In this document: piece after piece, positions 7,967 to 16,492 of the stretch
How the letters are laid out: each line of letters opens with the position of its first letter
Position numbering within the stretch: the stretch's first letter is position 1
Assembly: GCA_001730085.1 (NCBI GenBank)
Contig: MDLB01000098.1
Coordinates: 1-34,481 of the forward strand
Reading direction: 5' to 3'
DNA length: 34,481 nucleotides
Origin: PVC group bacterium (ex Bugula neritina AB1)
GTDB taxonomy: Bacteria; GCA-001730085
Program-made: the position numbers and the translations under genes
Notes under the pieces: model-generated
Told to the model about the DNA's origin: nothing
What the model saw: the letters and a program-made list of their open reading frames with translations, nothing else
The model's database searches: none

Positions 7967-9490
7967 TTATGGAAGTTTAACAATAAAGACAATGTCTGCG
8001 TAAGGAGGAAGCCATTCATTAGCACTTGTTGATGTGAAAGGGATATTCATTTTTGAACCCGTAGAGGTCATGGCACTTTCAGGTATATTTACGTCAAAAT
8101 ATCTATTGGAAAGAATATGTCTATGGAATAACTCTCCGGAATCCCCCTTTGGTTTCCAGGTACCACCGATTGCAAGGCTGGAAGCTTTTGAAATGCTCCA
8201 CTCATCGCCACCACCGTATATTCTTCTAGCGAGAGGGATTGATGATCCGGTGTTATTAAGAAGCAGAATGGATTGACGAGTAAAGGCTTTGCGGTAGCCA
8301 CCTTCTGAGACTGCTGTGTCTAAAGTCGCCATTCGAATATCAGATGTATGAGGAAGAGTATGATTAGAATTAGTTGTGCTAACAGGCCAAGGGTTTGAGG
8401 TTACTTTGTTTTCAAAATAACCCTGTGAGGACACACTGTGAGGTAAAACAGATAAGTCAACTTCACCAGCAGGAATATCGTGATAATGAGGATACCCACC
8501 TCCTAATACAGGGGTTTTAGAGGCGGATGCGCTCCCTCTAAGGAATCGTCCAACGAGGTTGGGCGTCAAGTATCCATCGACGATTGAACCATCACATATG
8601 GACCAACCCTCGGGGATAGAGCTTCCGCAAAACATAACGACAGAGCCTGTTGGAACCAAAGGTTCGCCGTAGCTCTTTATACGACCATCAACATTTAGAT
8701 AATATTTAACTTTAACTTCCGATGTAGAAGGGTTAATGGAAAAATTGACATCATTATTATTGCTTATATAGAAAGAGCCTTCATTGGTAGAATTGATATC
8801 AAAAATAATACCTTCTGCAAAATTACCTTGATCAATTTTTTTAAGCGTCATTTTTGGAGCAAGTGATTTATCCAAGCTAGGGTTATTTGAAAAAATGAAT
8901 GATGTTTTTTGTGATAACCATACGTTTGAGTAAAGTTTAACAGTTCCAGATCCGTTAAAAGTTGGCACATAGTTGTATTGATTAGTAGGTCCATTGTAAT
9001 TAGTTTGAAAGTGTATAGGTCCTTTGTGGTAAAGATGCAAATGAGATAGATCACTATTTGTCGAAAGGCCTGTTGATGAAGATCCAAACCTTATGCTTGC
9101 AGGATTTTTATTGAACTTTAGTTCGTAATCAGTAAGATGTACAAAACTTTGAGAAGGATCCATTGCGGTAGCGAGAAATGATGAGTCGTTGACTTCAGGA
9201 ATAAATTCTCCAACGACCAAGCTTCCTTTTACTTTAACATTGTCTATATCGTAAAGAGAATTGATTTCTTTTTTTGCAGAATCAGCATTGTATATACCAC
9301 CCAAACTTTTTATGGAATGAGTTTGAACCCGTTCATAAGAGGCAAAAGGTATTGGATAGAGTGTTTCCAGATGAGTAAATTTACGTAATTTTTCCTGTTC
9401 TTCATCGTCCTTGGCTAAAAGATAAGAGGGTTGAAAATAAGAAAAAAGGTTGAAAAAAAAGTAACATAGAAAAACAAGTTTGAACCTCAT
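7967..9490 (-). CDS. Exported protein with C-terminal phage-tail-collar-like domain (copy 1)
   Basis: First gene of the block, 507 residues from ATG 9490-9488. GGGGAGGAG lies about seven bases upstream; an ATG eleven codons further upstream would place that site inside the gene. The signal peptide spans about residues 1-26, ending in YLLA-KDDEE. A beta-rich fibre-like middle leads to VPTGSVVMFCGSSIPEGW and a collar signature ICDG....TPNLVGRFLRGS at about residues 292-315, the clearest of the set. The C-terminus WLPPYADIVFIVKLP is typical of the family. His-x-His occurs in PHYHDI and FHRHIL. No capsid, terminase, portal or integrase gene is nearby, which argues against a prophage origin of the operon as it stands. 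Confidence 0.78.
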   Translation of the reverse strand: MRFKLVFLCYFFFNLFSYFQPSYLLAKDDEEQEKLRKFTHLETLYPIPFASYERVQTHSIKSLGGIYNADSAKKEINSLYDIDNVKVKGSLVVGEFIPEVNDSSFLATAMDPSQSFVHLTDYELKFNKNPASIRFGSSSTGLSTNSDLSHLHLYHKGPIHFQTNYNGPTNQYNYVPTFNGSGTVKLYSNVWLSQKTSFIFSNNPSLDKSLAPKMTLKKIDQGNFAEGIIFDINSTNEGSFYISNNNDVNFSINPSTSEVKVKYYLNVDGRIKSYGEPLVPTGSVVMFCGSSIPEGWSICDGSIVDGYLTPNLVGRFLRGSASASKTPVLGGGYPHYHDIPAGEVDLSVLPHSVSSQGYFENKVTSNPWPVSTTNSNHTLPHTSDIRMATLDTAVSEGGYRKAFTRQSILLLNNTGSSIPLARRIYGGGDEWSISKASSLAIGGTWKPKGDSGELFHRHILSNRYFDVNIPESAMTSTGSKMNIPFTSTSANEWLPPYADIVFIVKLP

Positions 9491-9523
9491 GATGCTTCTC
9501 CTCCCCAAAAAATAACTAATCAA

Positions 9524-10129
9524 AAAATCCTTAAATAAATAGGTAGAAATTCTTTTTGAACCTTTATTTAAAAAAGGGTGTATCTAAAAATAATATCTAT
9601 TAAAAAAATATTTTTAAAATATATAACTTTAGATATGGTTGAAGAGAAAATCTCGAACAAAGATGAGAAACTATTTTTCTAAAGCAGAAAACTTGCGATC
9701 TAATACTTAATATATCATAGAAGCACTTTTTAAAAGGGTAGATTACTGTAAGAAGTCGTTAGCAAAAGCATGTCGAGTGTTTTCCTAAAGTCTCCTATGA
9801 TTTAACCCATTTTATAGTAAACAAAGGACTTAATATAGCGTATCAAATTTTTCATAAAGAAATTTTATTGAATCATGAATAAGTATATTAAGTCAAGGTT
9901 ATTTTGCATTTTAGATATTTGAAAATCTTTTTAAATTATTAAAAAAAATATTTTTAAATTTTAAATTAAATTCATTATATTTTAGCAAAACTACGCTGAA
10001 AGAAATATAAAAAGTGAGCGATATCATGCGTAACCTTGTTATAAGTGAAGATAGATAATGGAGTCGAATAAAGTTAACTATGTTACAATGAGAGAGCTTT
10101 TCTCTAAACAAAAATTAACTTTTAAAATA
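9524..10129. other. AT-rich divergent intergenic region between the collar operon and rnpB
   Basis: About 600 bases without a supported gene. It must hold the promoter of the minus-strand collar operon and that of rnpB. On the minus strand I see only weak AT-rich -10-like sequences and no convincing -35. Short ORFs here have no ribosome binding sites and no recognisable products. No clear palindrome or repeat was found. Confidence 0.5.
10081..10089 (+). promoter_or_regulatory. Possible extended -10 element for rnpB
   Basis: TGTTACAAT matches an extended -10 (TGn plus TACAAT). No good -35 is present, which extended -10 promoters tolerate. Transcription would start near 10096, about 35 bases before the base-paired 5' end of RNase P RNA, so the 5' end would need trimming. 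Between them AGAGA...TCTCT (10091-10105) could form a small hairpin. Confidence 0.3.
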
Positions 10130-10485
10130 GGCAAAGTTGATTGGATCATCGGTGCTGTTGATCTCAAGATATTGATTTAACAGTGCAGGAAAGTCTGGAC
10201 TCCGCAGGGTAAGATGCTACTGTTATGGTTGTGAGGGTGACCTTAAGGAAAGTGCCACAGAAAAAAAACAGCCTATTGGAAACGACTCGTTTCGATTGAT
10301 GGGTGATGGTGAAAAGGTGAGGTAAGAGCTCACCAGTTCTGGTTTGAAACCCAGAAGCTAGGTAAACCCCATCTGGAGCAAGACCAAGTAGGAAACGTGA
10401 TAGTTACCCGCTATATGTTTTCGGGTTGGTTGCATTAGATGAATGATGGTCATAAACAGAATCCAGCTTATAGATCAACTTTGCC
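10130..10485 (+). ncRNA. rnpB: RNase P RNA (M1 RNA, bacterial type A)
   Basis: The catalytic RNA that trims the 5' leader of tRNA precursors, working with the protein RnpA. The ends pair perfectly: GGCAAAGTTGAT at 10130-10141 with ATCAACTTTGCC at 10474-10485 (helix P1). Conserved core pieces appear in order: AGGAAAGTCTGGACTCC near 10188, AGTGCCACAGAAA near 10251, GGTGAAAAGGTGAGGTAAGAG near 10307, the AAACCCCATCTGGAGCAAGACC block near 10364, and TAGATGAATGATGGTCA...ACAGAATCCAGCTTA before the 3' end. The length of about 356 bases is normal. The 3' strand of P1 runs into T6 (10486-10491), so P1 can double as an intrinsic terminator. Confidence 0.95.
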
Positions 10486-10491
10486 TTTTTT
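10474..10491 (+). terminator. T-run after the rnpB P1 helix
   Basis: The 3' strand of the 12-bp P1 helix is followed at once by TTTTTT (10486-10491). Pairing with the distant 5' strand, this could end transcription of rnpB before the uppS promoter. Confidence 0.5.
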
Positions 10492-10651
10492 CTTCTTTGA
10501 AGGAATGATTATTTCTAACTACTTTCCAAGAATCTTACCTTTATGAGCTTTTTCGCAATAGAGCTATTAAAGACCTAAATCATTATAAAATTATATCGAT
10601 GACTTTCGACAGATTCTTTAGCAAGTAACTCCTTAGTGTTGGGTAAGCCAT

Positions 10652-10680
10652 TTGACCAAGTTTGTCTAAAGTTGTATAAT
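10652..10680 (+). promoter_or_regulatory. Sigma70-type promoter of the uppS-infB operon
   Basis: TTGACC (10652-10657) and TATAAT (10675-10680) are separated by exactly 17 bases. This is the best housekeeping promoter in the window. Transcription would begin near 10687, leaving about 215 bases of leader before the preferred uppS start at 10903. It lies after the rnpB terminator, so rnpB and the operon are probably separate units. Confidence 0.75.
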
Positions 10681-10902
10681 CGATATCTCTTGTTTGTTTC
10701 ATCATATTTTTGTGATGGGTTAGTGTAAAAAAAATATTTTAAAAAATTTTTACCTTAGGCAGATGAGATATTTTTTTATTACTAAAAGTCACATTAGATT
10801 TTTTGATTGGGATCTTTTGCTGATTTCTACGAGATTTTTTTTGAAAGACTTGCTGTTTGCAGGTCTTTTTTTTTAGAAAATGGGAGTTTTTTTGTTCCAG
10901 AG
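10681..10902 (+). other. Long 5' leader of the uppS operon
   Basis: About 215 transcribed bases without a recognised riboswitch. A small CATCA/TGATG hairpin (10700-10717) and an A/T-only stretch near 10730-10753 are present. From 10807 the frame is open into uppS with a TTG, so a 32-residue N-terminal extension is possible but has no ribosome binding site. Confidence 0.4.
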
Positions 10903-11637
10903 ATGTCTTTTGAAGAAAAATATCCTGAACATGTTGCTATCATTATGGATGGTAATAGACGATGGGCAAGAAAACATGGCTTGAGACCTGTTGAAGGACA
11001 TCGAGCTGGAATGAAGTCTATACGGCTTCTTTTTCCTATTTGTGAAGAGTTTGGGATCAAAGTTTTAACTTTATATGCTTTCTCTCAAGAAAACTGGATG
11101 AGACCTAAGGTTGAAACCACCTTTTTAATGACGCTTTTAATCGAATTTTTGGATCAACAGATTGCGCATATTTTTGAAAAAAATATCCGATTGTTAATGA
11201 TCGGCAATATGGAAGACTTGCCTTTTCTTGTTCGTCAAAAATTGAAAAAAGCTATCCAAAGAACGTCTTCGAATGCGGGGATGAAGGTTGTTCTTGCTAT
11301 TAACTATGGCGGGCGTCAAGATATTTTGCAGGCGGTTAATCGTATTTATAAAAATATAGAAAAAGGTTTGATACCCAAAAGTTCTATTAATAATGAGTTA
11401 ATTTCTAGGTATCTTTATACGAGAGATATGCCCAATCCGGATTTTTTAATCCGTACAAGTGGCGAAAAACGATTGAGTAATTTTTTGCTTTGGCAGTCAA
11501 TTGAAAGTGAGATTTATTTAACAAAAACATTGTGGCCCGACTTCGGACAAGACGACTTTCGAGAGGCTATTAATAAGTACTTAGATAGAAAAAAACAAGG
11601 AAAAATATATGCTTGCATTGAAAAAAAGATCCCTTAG
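10903..11637 (+). CDS. uppS: Isoprenyl transferase (undecaprenyl diphosphate synthase)
   Basis: UppS adds isopentenyl units in cis to farnesyl diphosphate to make the C55 lipid carrier for peptidoglycan and other wall polymers. From ATG 10903 the protein has 244 residues, the normal size. HVAIIMDGNRRWA (Asp16, Gly17, Asn18, Arg19) is the substrate-binding start. LTLYAFSQENW, AINYGGRQDI, PDFLIRTSGEKRLSNFLLWQ and LWPDF follow in family order. A longer frame opens at TTG 10807, but the family begins just before HVAIIMDG and neither start has a good ribosome binding site. The end overlaps cdsA by 29 bases. Confidence 0.93.
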   Translation: MSFEEKYPEHVAIIMDGNRRWARKHGLRPVEGHRAGMKSIRLLFPICEEFGIKVLTLYAFSQENWMRPKVETTFLMTLLIEFLDQQIAHIFEKNIRLLMIGNMEDLPFLVRQKLKKAIQRTSSNAGMKVVLAINYGGRQDILQAVNRIYKNIEKGLIPKSSINNELISRYLYTRDMPNPDFLIRTSGEKRLSNFLLWQSIESEIYLTKTLWPDFGQDDFREAINKYLDRKKQGKIYACIEKKIP

Positions 11638-12406
11638 TACTTTTGCTCTACTGAGTTTTATTTTTGTAGGGATTTTTTTTATTTGGGAAGAGCTTTTTTT
11701 TGGCATTCTTTTTGGGATTGCTTGTTTAGGGTTTTATGAAATCTGGAAGATTTCTGACTCAAAGATGACATGGAAGTCTTTTGGAGTTGCATGCGTGATT
11801 GGAGCTTTTTTTATGAGGTCAGGGCTTGCTTGGTCTCTGATTTTAACTATCATTTTGATACAAAGTTTTTTTTTATTTTACCTCTATGATAGAAATTCTT
11901 TAAAAGGTGCTTTTAGTCTTCTTACTTCACAAGTGTTAAGTTTTTTATATGTTTTTTGTTTTGCAAAAGCTGTTTGGCATACGAAGCTTTTATATGGTGG
12001 AGAGTTTTGGCTTGTTTGGGTTATTTTAACGGTTAAGTTTGGAGATATATCTGCTTATCTTGTCGGTTCAAAGTGGGGAAAGAACAAGCTTCATGCTGTT
12101 TTGAGTCCGGCTAAGACTTGGGAGGGGAGTTTTGCTAATTTGTTGACGAGCATTGTTGTTGGGCCTTTGATTTGGGGGCTATTTTACCCAAAGGAATTAT
12201 CTTTTTTAGCCGTGTTTTTGCTTTCTATAGGTGTGAATGTTTTAGGACAGCTTGGTGATTTATGGGAGTCTATGCTAAAAAGAGATTACGGTGTGAAAGA
12301 CTCTGGTAAATGGATACCAGGGATGGGCGGTGTTTTAGATGTTGTGGACAGCCTTGCTTTTTCTTTCCCCTTGGTTTGTATAGTTTTAGAAGGGGTAGTG
12401 ACTTAA
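11609..12406 (+). CDS. cdsA: Phosphatidate cytidylyltransferase (CDP-diglyceride synthase)
   Basis: CdsA makes CDP-diacylglycerol from phosphatidic acid and CTP in the inner membrane, the branch point of phospholipid synthesis. The 265 residues form about seven to eight hydrophobic segments. FGDISAYLVGSKWGKNKL and LSPAKTWEGS lie in the expected middle part, and the C-terminal signature runs from SMLKRDYGVKDSGKW to LDVVDS. The catalytic K230-D231 and D244/D247 are kept, but the usual GHGG..LDR reads GMGGVLDV: His is Met239 and Arg is Val245. From memory similar changes occur in chlamydial and planctomycete-type enzymes, so I take it as functional. The start lies inside uppS and the stop TAA abuts the dxr ATG. 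Confidence 0.92.
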   Translation: MLALKKRSLSTFALLSFIFVGIFFIWEELFFGILFGIACLGFYEIWKISDSKMTWKSFGVACVIGAFFMRSGLAWSLILTIILIQSFFLFYLYDRNSLKGAFSLLTSQVLSFLYVFCFAKAVWHTKLLYGGEFWLVWVILTVKFGDISAYLVGSKWGKNKLHAVLSPAKTWEGSFANLLTSIVVGPLIWGLFYPKELSFLAVFLLSIGVNVLGQLGDLWESMLKRDYGVKDSGKWIPGMGGVLDVVDSLAFSFPLVCIVLEGVVT

Positions 12407-13576
12407 ATGAAACGTATTGCTATTTTGGGTTCGACAGGTTCAGTTGGAAAGAATACGGTTGAAGTTGCTTTGGAACACCCAGATGAATTTAAAATCGTTG
12501 CGTTGGCGGTTGATCAAAATATTATAGCCTTAAAAGATCAACTAGAGAGAGTGTCTCCTGAAGCGATATCTGTGGGAGATGAACTAGCGAAAAGCAAATT
12601 CAAAGAACTTATGCCTTCTTTTAAAGGTGATATTTTATTGGGGATTGAAGGTGTTTGTGAGTTAGCCAAAAGGGAAGATGTTGACTGGTTGATGATTTCT
12701 CTTCCAGGTTCTTTGGGCTTATACCCTTTAATGGAAGGTTTGAAATCTGAAAAACATATAGCTTTTGTTAATAAAGAAGCCCTTGTTATGGGTGGGGCTT
12801 TTGTGATGGATGAGGTTAAAAAGAGAGGGGTTCAATTTATACCTGTTGACAGTGAGCACAGTGCTATTTACCAATGCTTAATTGGTGAAAATATGGAAGA
12901 TGTTGATCGGTTGATTTTAACGTCCTCAGGTGGGCCTTTTAGGAAGTGTTCCTTATCTGAAATGGCTAATAAAAAAGCTTCCGAAGCCGTTAATCATCCA
13001 AGATGGAATATGGGGCCGAAGATATCTGTCGACTCAGCTACATTGATGAATAAAGGATTAGAGGTTATTGAAGCTTACTGGCTTTTTGGCAAACCTTTGG
13101 ACAGTATTGATATTATGATTCATCCTGAAAGTGTTATTCACTCGATGGTTGAGTTTGTTGATGGATCTTTTAAAGCTTCTTTAGCTGTCTCAGATATGAA
13201 AATACCCATTCTGTATGCTTTATCGTATCCTAAAAGGTTGTTTTTAGAAAATGTTGATAAGCTTGACCTTGTTAAATGGAAAACCCTTTCTTTTGAAGAG
13301 GTTGATCGTGATAAATTTCCTGCGGTCGATTTATGTTATGAGGCTTGTCGTTTGGGAGGGACATACCCTGTGGCTTTGAATGTTGCTAATGAAGTTGCCG
13401 TGGATGCCTTTCTTAAGGAGAAAATTGGTTTTTTGGATATCGTGAAACTTATTCAAGATATATTAGATAAACATCAAAGTGATGTACAAGAAAAGTTTGA
13501 AGATGTGATTGAGACTGCTCTGAGAGTTCGTTCAACTGCAGAAAGATGGGTGAAAGAAAAATGTTTGTATGTTTAG
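12407..13576 (+). CDS. dxr: 1-deoxy-D-xylulose 5-phosphate reductoisomerase
   Basis: Dxr (IspC) rearranges and reduces DXP to methylerythritol 4-phosphate with NADPH, the first committed step of the MEP isoprenoid pathway, and so feeds UppS in the same operon. The 389 residues are normal. GSTGSVGKNTVEV (from about residue 8) is the NADPH loop, VNKEALVMGG follows, metal-binding D148 and E150 lie in VDSEHSA, and SSGGPFR, HPRWNMGPKISVDSAT, NKGLEVIEA and HPESVIHSMVE complete the substrate site. The ATG directly follows the cdsA stop. Confidence 0.96.
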   Translation: MKRIAILGSTGSVGKNTVEVALEHPDEFKIVALAVDQNIIALKDQLERVSPEAISVGDELAKSKFKELMPSFKGDILLGIEGVCELAKREDVDWLMISLPGSLGLYPLMEGLKSEKHIAFVNKEALVMGGAFVMDEVKKRGVQFIPVDSEHSAIYQCLIGENMEDVDRLILTSSGGPFRKCSLSEMANKKASEAVNHPRWNMGPKISVDSATLMNKGLEVIEAYWLFGKPLDSIDIMIHPESVIHSMVEFVDGSFKASLAVSDMKIPILYALSYPKRLFLENVDKLDLVKWKTLSFEEVDRDKFPAVDLCYEACRLGGTYPVALNVANEVAVDAFLKEKIGFLDIVKLIQDILDKHQSDVQEKFEDVIETALRVRSTAERWVKEKCLYV

Positions 13577-13589
13577 GAGGTTGTAGAGT

Positions 13590-14741
13590 ATGACACATTT
13601 CTTGCCGGCAATTATTGTTTTTGGTATTTTGGTTACGATTCACGAGTGGGGTCACTTTATTGTTGCGAAACGCCAGGGTATTTGTGTTGAGGTTTTTTCT
13701 ATAGGTTTTGGTCCAAGGATTTTTAAGTACCGTTGGCATGACACTCTCTATGTTGTTTCTATTATACCTTTGGGTGGGTATGTAAAAATGGCGGGTGATG
13801 ATCCTTCTCAGGCTAAAGAAAATCAAAAAGAACATGACTTTTTTGCAAAGACGCCTTGGCAGCGAATGAAGGTTGCGATGGCAGGTCCTTTGATGAACTA
13901 TTTATTGGCATATGTTATTTTTGCTGCTATTTTTTTTGTAGGTTCATCTGTTCCTACTTCTAAAATAGGGGAAGTTATTCAGAAAACACCTGCAGATTTA
14001 GCCGGCTTAAAGCAAGGAGATACGATCACTTCTGTTAATGGGAATGCCGTGAAGCGTTGGGATGAGGTCCGAACTTTTTTTCGTCAAGCCTTAAAGGAAG
14101 ATACAAATATCAACTTGGGTTTTTTAAGAGATAGTCAGGAAGAAAGTGTACTTATTCCTAAAAAAAGTTTAAGCAGGAAGGATATTATAGGGCTTAAACC
14201 TTCTAAGGAAGTTATAAATATTAAATATCCTTTTTTTAAATCCTTAGGTTTGGGCTTTTCTAAACTATGGTATTTGTCATCTATGACCTATAAGTCTTTG
14301 TGGCATATAGTCGTTGGTAAGATTTCTTTGAAAGAGTCTATGACAGGCCCTGTTGGAATTATACTCATAACCGGAAAAACAGCAGAAAAAGGCTTGATAC
14401 ATGTGTTGCATCTTATGGCTGTTTTGAGTGCCGCCTTGGCATTATTTAATTTTTTGCCGATACCGGCCTTAGATGGAGGGCATTTTTTTCTTTACTTGTT
14501 AGAAATTTTAATAAGAAGGCCTATTAGCTATAGGTTGCAATATATTTTTAATGGGATAGGGATGACATTTTTGTTGGGATTGATGGCGTTTATTATTTAT
14601 AACGACTGTGTTAACTTCTCTATTGGTTCAAAAATTAAAGGCTTGTGGCAAAAACGTTTTTCTACTGTTTCTGTTGAAGAGAATAGTTCTTCTAGAAAAA
14701 AAACTTCTGCTTTAGATAAAAGAACAGGAGAAGTTTTATGA
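13590..14741 (+). CDS. rseP: Site-2 membrane zinc protease RseP
   Basis: RseP cuts membrane-embedded substrates such as anti-sigma factors after a first periplasmic cut, and remnant signal peptides. The 383 residues carry the metalloprotease motif H18-E19-W20-G21-H22 in the first membrane helix, a PDZ domain around residues 130-190 (KIGEVIQKTPADLAGL.QGD), and NFLPIPALDGGHFF with the third metal ligand D295 in a late helix. There is one clear PDZ domain, where E. coli RseP has two. The ribosome binding site GGAGG overlaps the dxr stop 13 bases upstream. The end overlaps proS by four bases (ATGA). The C-terminal 35 residues are a polar, charged tail. Confidence 0.94.
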   Translation: MTHFLPAIIVFGILVTIHEWGHFIVAKRQGICVEVFSIGFGPRIFKYRWHDTLYVVSIIPLGGYVKMAGDDPSQAKENQKEHDFFAKTPWQRMKVAMAGPLMNYLLAYVIFAAIFFVGSSVPTSKIGEVIQKTPADLAGLKQGDTITSVNGNAVKRWDEVRTFFRQALKEDTNINLGFLRDSQEESVLIPKKSLSRKDIIGLKPSKEVINIKYPFFKSLGLGFSKLWYLSSMTYKSLWHIVVGKISLKESMTGPVGIILITGKTAEKGLIHVLHLMAVLSAALALFNFLPIPALDGGHFFLYLLEILIRRPISYRLQYIFNGIGMTFLLGLMAFIIYNDCVNFSIGSKIKGLWQKRFSTVSVEENSSSRKKTSALDKRTGEVL

Positions 14742-16492
14742 TTCGAAGTGCTCACAATCTTTTTATTCCTACTTTGAAAGAAACTCCCGCAGATGCCGAG
14801 TCTTTGAGTCACCAATTTTTGCTTCGCGCAGGATTTGTTCGACAACTTTCATCAGGTTTGTATACATTTTTACCTTTAGGGTTAAAAGTTTTGCGCAAGG
14901 TTGAAAATATTGTTCGAGAAGAAATGGATGCTTCGTTGGCGCAAGAACTAATGATGCCTTTATTGCAACCCGGAGAACTTTGGCATAAAAGTGGCCGTTG
15001 GGATAGCATGGGGCTAGAAATGTTGCGTGTGAAAAATAGGAAGGGGCGAGATTATGTTTTGGGACCTACACACGAAGAGGTTATTACTGATTTGATCACA
15101 GATGAAATATCTTCTTATAAAAACTTACCTGTGCACTTTTATCAGATACAAACCAAAGTGAGAGATGAAATCCGTCCAAGGTTTGGGATGATTCGGGCTA
15201 AAGAATTTATAATGAAAGACTCTTATAGTTTTCATGTTGACGAAGATTGTCTAGATCAAACTTATCAAGAGATGTTTGATGTTTATCATAAAATTTTTAC
15301 ACGTTGTGGTCTTAAAGCAGTGGCTGTTGATGCTGACTCAGGAGTTATGGGAGGGGGGCAATCTTCCGAATTTATGGTTTTGGCTGATATAGGGGAAGAC
15401 TTAGTCGCTTTTTGTGAAAGTTGCGATAAGGGTTCAAATATTGAAACCGTTCGGTTCCATCGTGAGTCGCACAAAAAAACCTCTAAAGATATAGATCCTT
15501 TGATAGAGGTTTCAACCCCGAATATGCGCAAAATTGATGATGTTTGTCAATTTTTTGATGTAGCCATCGAAAGTACTATTAAATCTTTGCTTTATCATGC
15601 AGATGATCGTTTGATTTGTGTTTTGATTTCCGGTGGGGATCAGTTGAATGAAGTGAAGCTTAAATCTGAATTAGGTGTGAATCATTTGAAACTGGTTGAT
15701 GGAAAAGATCTTTTAGATAGAGGTGTAGAAACGGTTATTGGTTTTGTTGGACCTGTGGGGTTAAAGAATATAGAGATAATCGCAGACTCACGTGTTTTAG
15801 ATATAGAGGATGCCATTGTAGGTGCTAATGTTAAAGATAGGCATTTGCAACATGTGAGCTATGCTCGAGGTGACTATGAGGTTCATAAGGTTCTTGATTT
15901 GGCGATGGTTAAGGATGGTGATATTTGTTCTTGTTGTAAGCACGGAAAGCTTGTTATAAAGTCTGGGATTGAGATTGGACATATTTTTAAATTAGGTGAT
16001 AAGTATACAAAGTCTTTTGCCGCAAATTATCTTAATGAAAATGGTCAGAAAAAAACTATGCAGATGGGTTGTTATGGCTTAGGAGTTAGTCGTACGATAG
16101 CTGCTATCGTGGAGCAAAATAATGATAAAAATGGGATTATTTGGCCTTTGTCGGTTGCTCCTTTTGATGTCTGTATAGTTCCTATTGATGTTAAAGATAT
16201 GGTTTTGATGGAAAAAGCCAGAGAAGTTTATGAGTCTTTTAGGCAGAGTGGATACGATGCTTTGTTGGATGATCGAAGGGAAAGAGCGGGTTTTAAATTT
16301 AAAGATGCTGACTTGATAGGGATCCCTTTCCGTATTGTTATGAGCAAAAACTTGTTAGATAAAGGTTTTTTGGAAATTAAAGTTCGTCGTACAGGTGAAA
16401 CATTTGAAGTGAGTTTTGCTAAGGCGACGGAGGTTGTTTTGGATATTATGAAAAATTTAAAAAAAAGTGAGGAGGGTTATGATCATGGATAA
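14738..16492 (+). CDS. proS: Prolyl-tRNA synthetase, bacterial type with editing domain
   Basis: Charges tRNA-Pro with proline in the cytoplasm. The 584 residues match the long bacterial form (E. coli 572) rather than the short form of about 440 common in alphaproteobacteria. The class II core shows GLYTFLPLGL (motif 1), TKVRDEIRPRFGMIRAKEF (motif 2) and GLGVSRTIAAIVEQ (motif 3). Between about 225 and 405 is the YbaK-like insertion that clears mischarged Ala-tRNA. The anticodon-binding domain follows (APFDVCIVPID, DDRRERAGFKFKDADLIGIP). The start overlaps the rseP stop (ATGA) and the end overlaps nusA by eight bases, so translation is probably coupled. Confidence 0.96.
   Translation: MIRSAHNLFIPTLKETPADAESLSHQFLLRAGFVRQLSSGLYTFLPLGLKVLRKVENIVREEMDASLAQELMMPLLQPGELWHKSGRWDSMGLEMLRVKNRKGRDYVLGPTHEEVITDLITDEISSYKNLPVHFYQIQTKVRDEIRPRFGMIRAKEFIMKDSYSFHVDEDCLDQTYQEMFDVYHKIFTRCGLKAVAVDADSGVMGGGQSSEFMVLADIGEDLVAFCESCDKGSNIETVRFHRESHKKTSKDIDPLIEVSTPNMRKIDDVCQFFDVAIESTIKSLLYHADDRLICVLISGGDQLNEVKLKSELGVNHLKLVDGKDLLDRGVETVIGFVGPVGLKNIEIIADSRVLDIEDAIVGANVKDRHLQHVSYARGDYEVHKVLDLAMVKDGDICSCCKHGKLVIKSGIEIGHIFKLGDKYTKSFAANYLNENGQKKTMQMGCYGLGVSRTIAAIVEQNNDKNGIIWPLSVAPFDVCIVPIDVKDMVLMEKAREVYESFRQSGYDALLDDRRERAGFKFKDADLIGIPFRIVMSKNLLDKGFLEIKVRRTGETFEVSFAKATEVVLDIMKNLKKSEEGYDHG

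Noticed and set aside
4395-9490. Prophage or phage tail module
   Set aside because: Only the collar-like domain recalls phage. All products have signal peptides or anchors, and there is no capsid, portal, terminase, lysis or integrase gene, nor any att-like repeat.
10807-10902. UppS starting at TTG 10807
   Set aside because: There is no ribosome binding site, and the family normally starts just before HVAIIMDGN. Kept only as an alternative.
13449-13835. 128-codon minus-strand frame across the dxr/rseP junction
   Set aside because: It overlaps the certain dxr and rseP genes in antisense and shows no family pattern.
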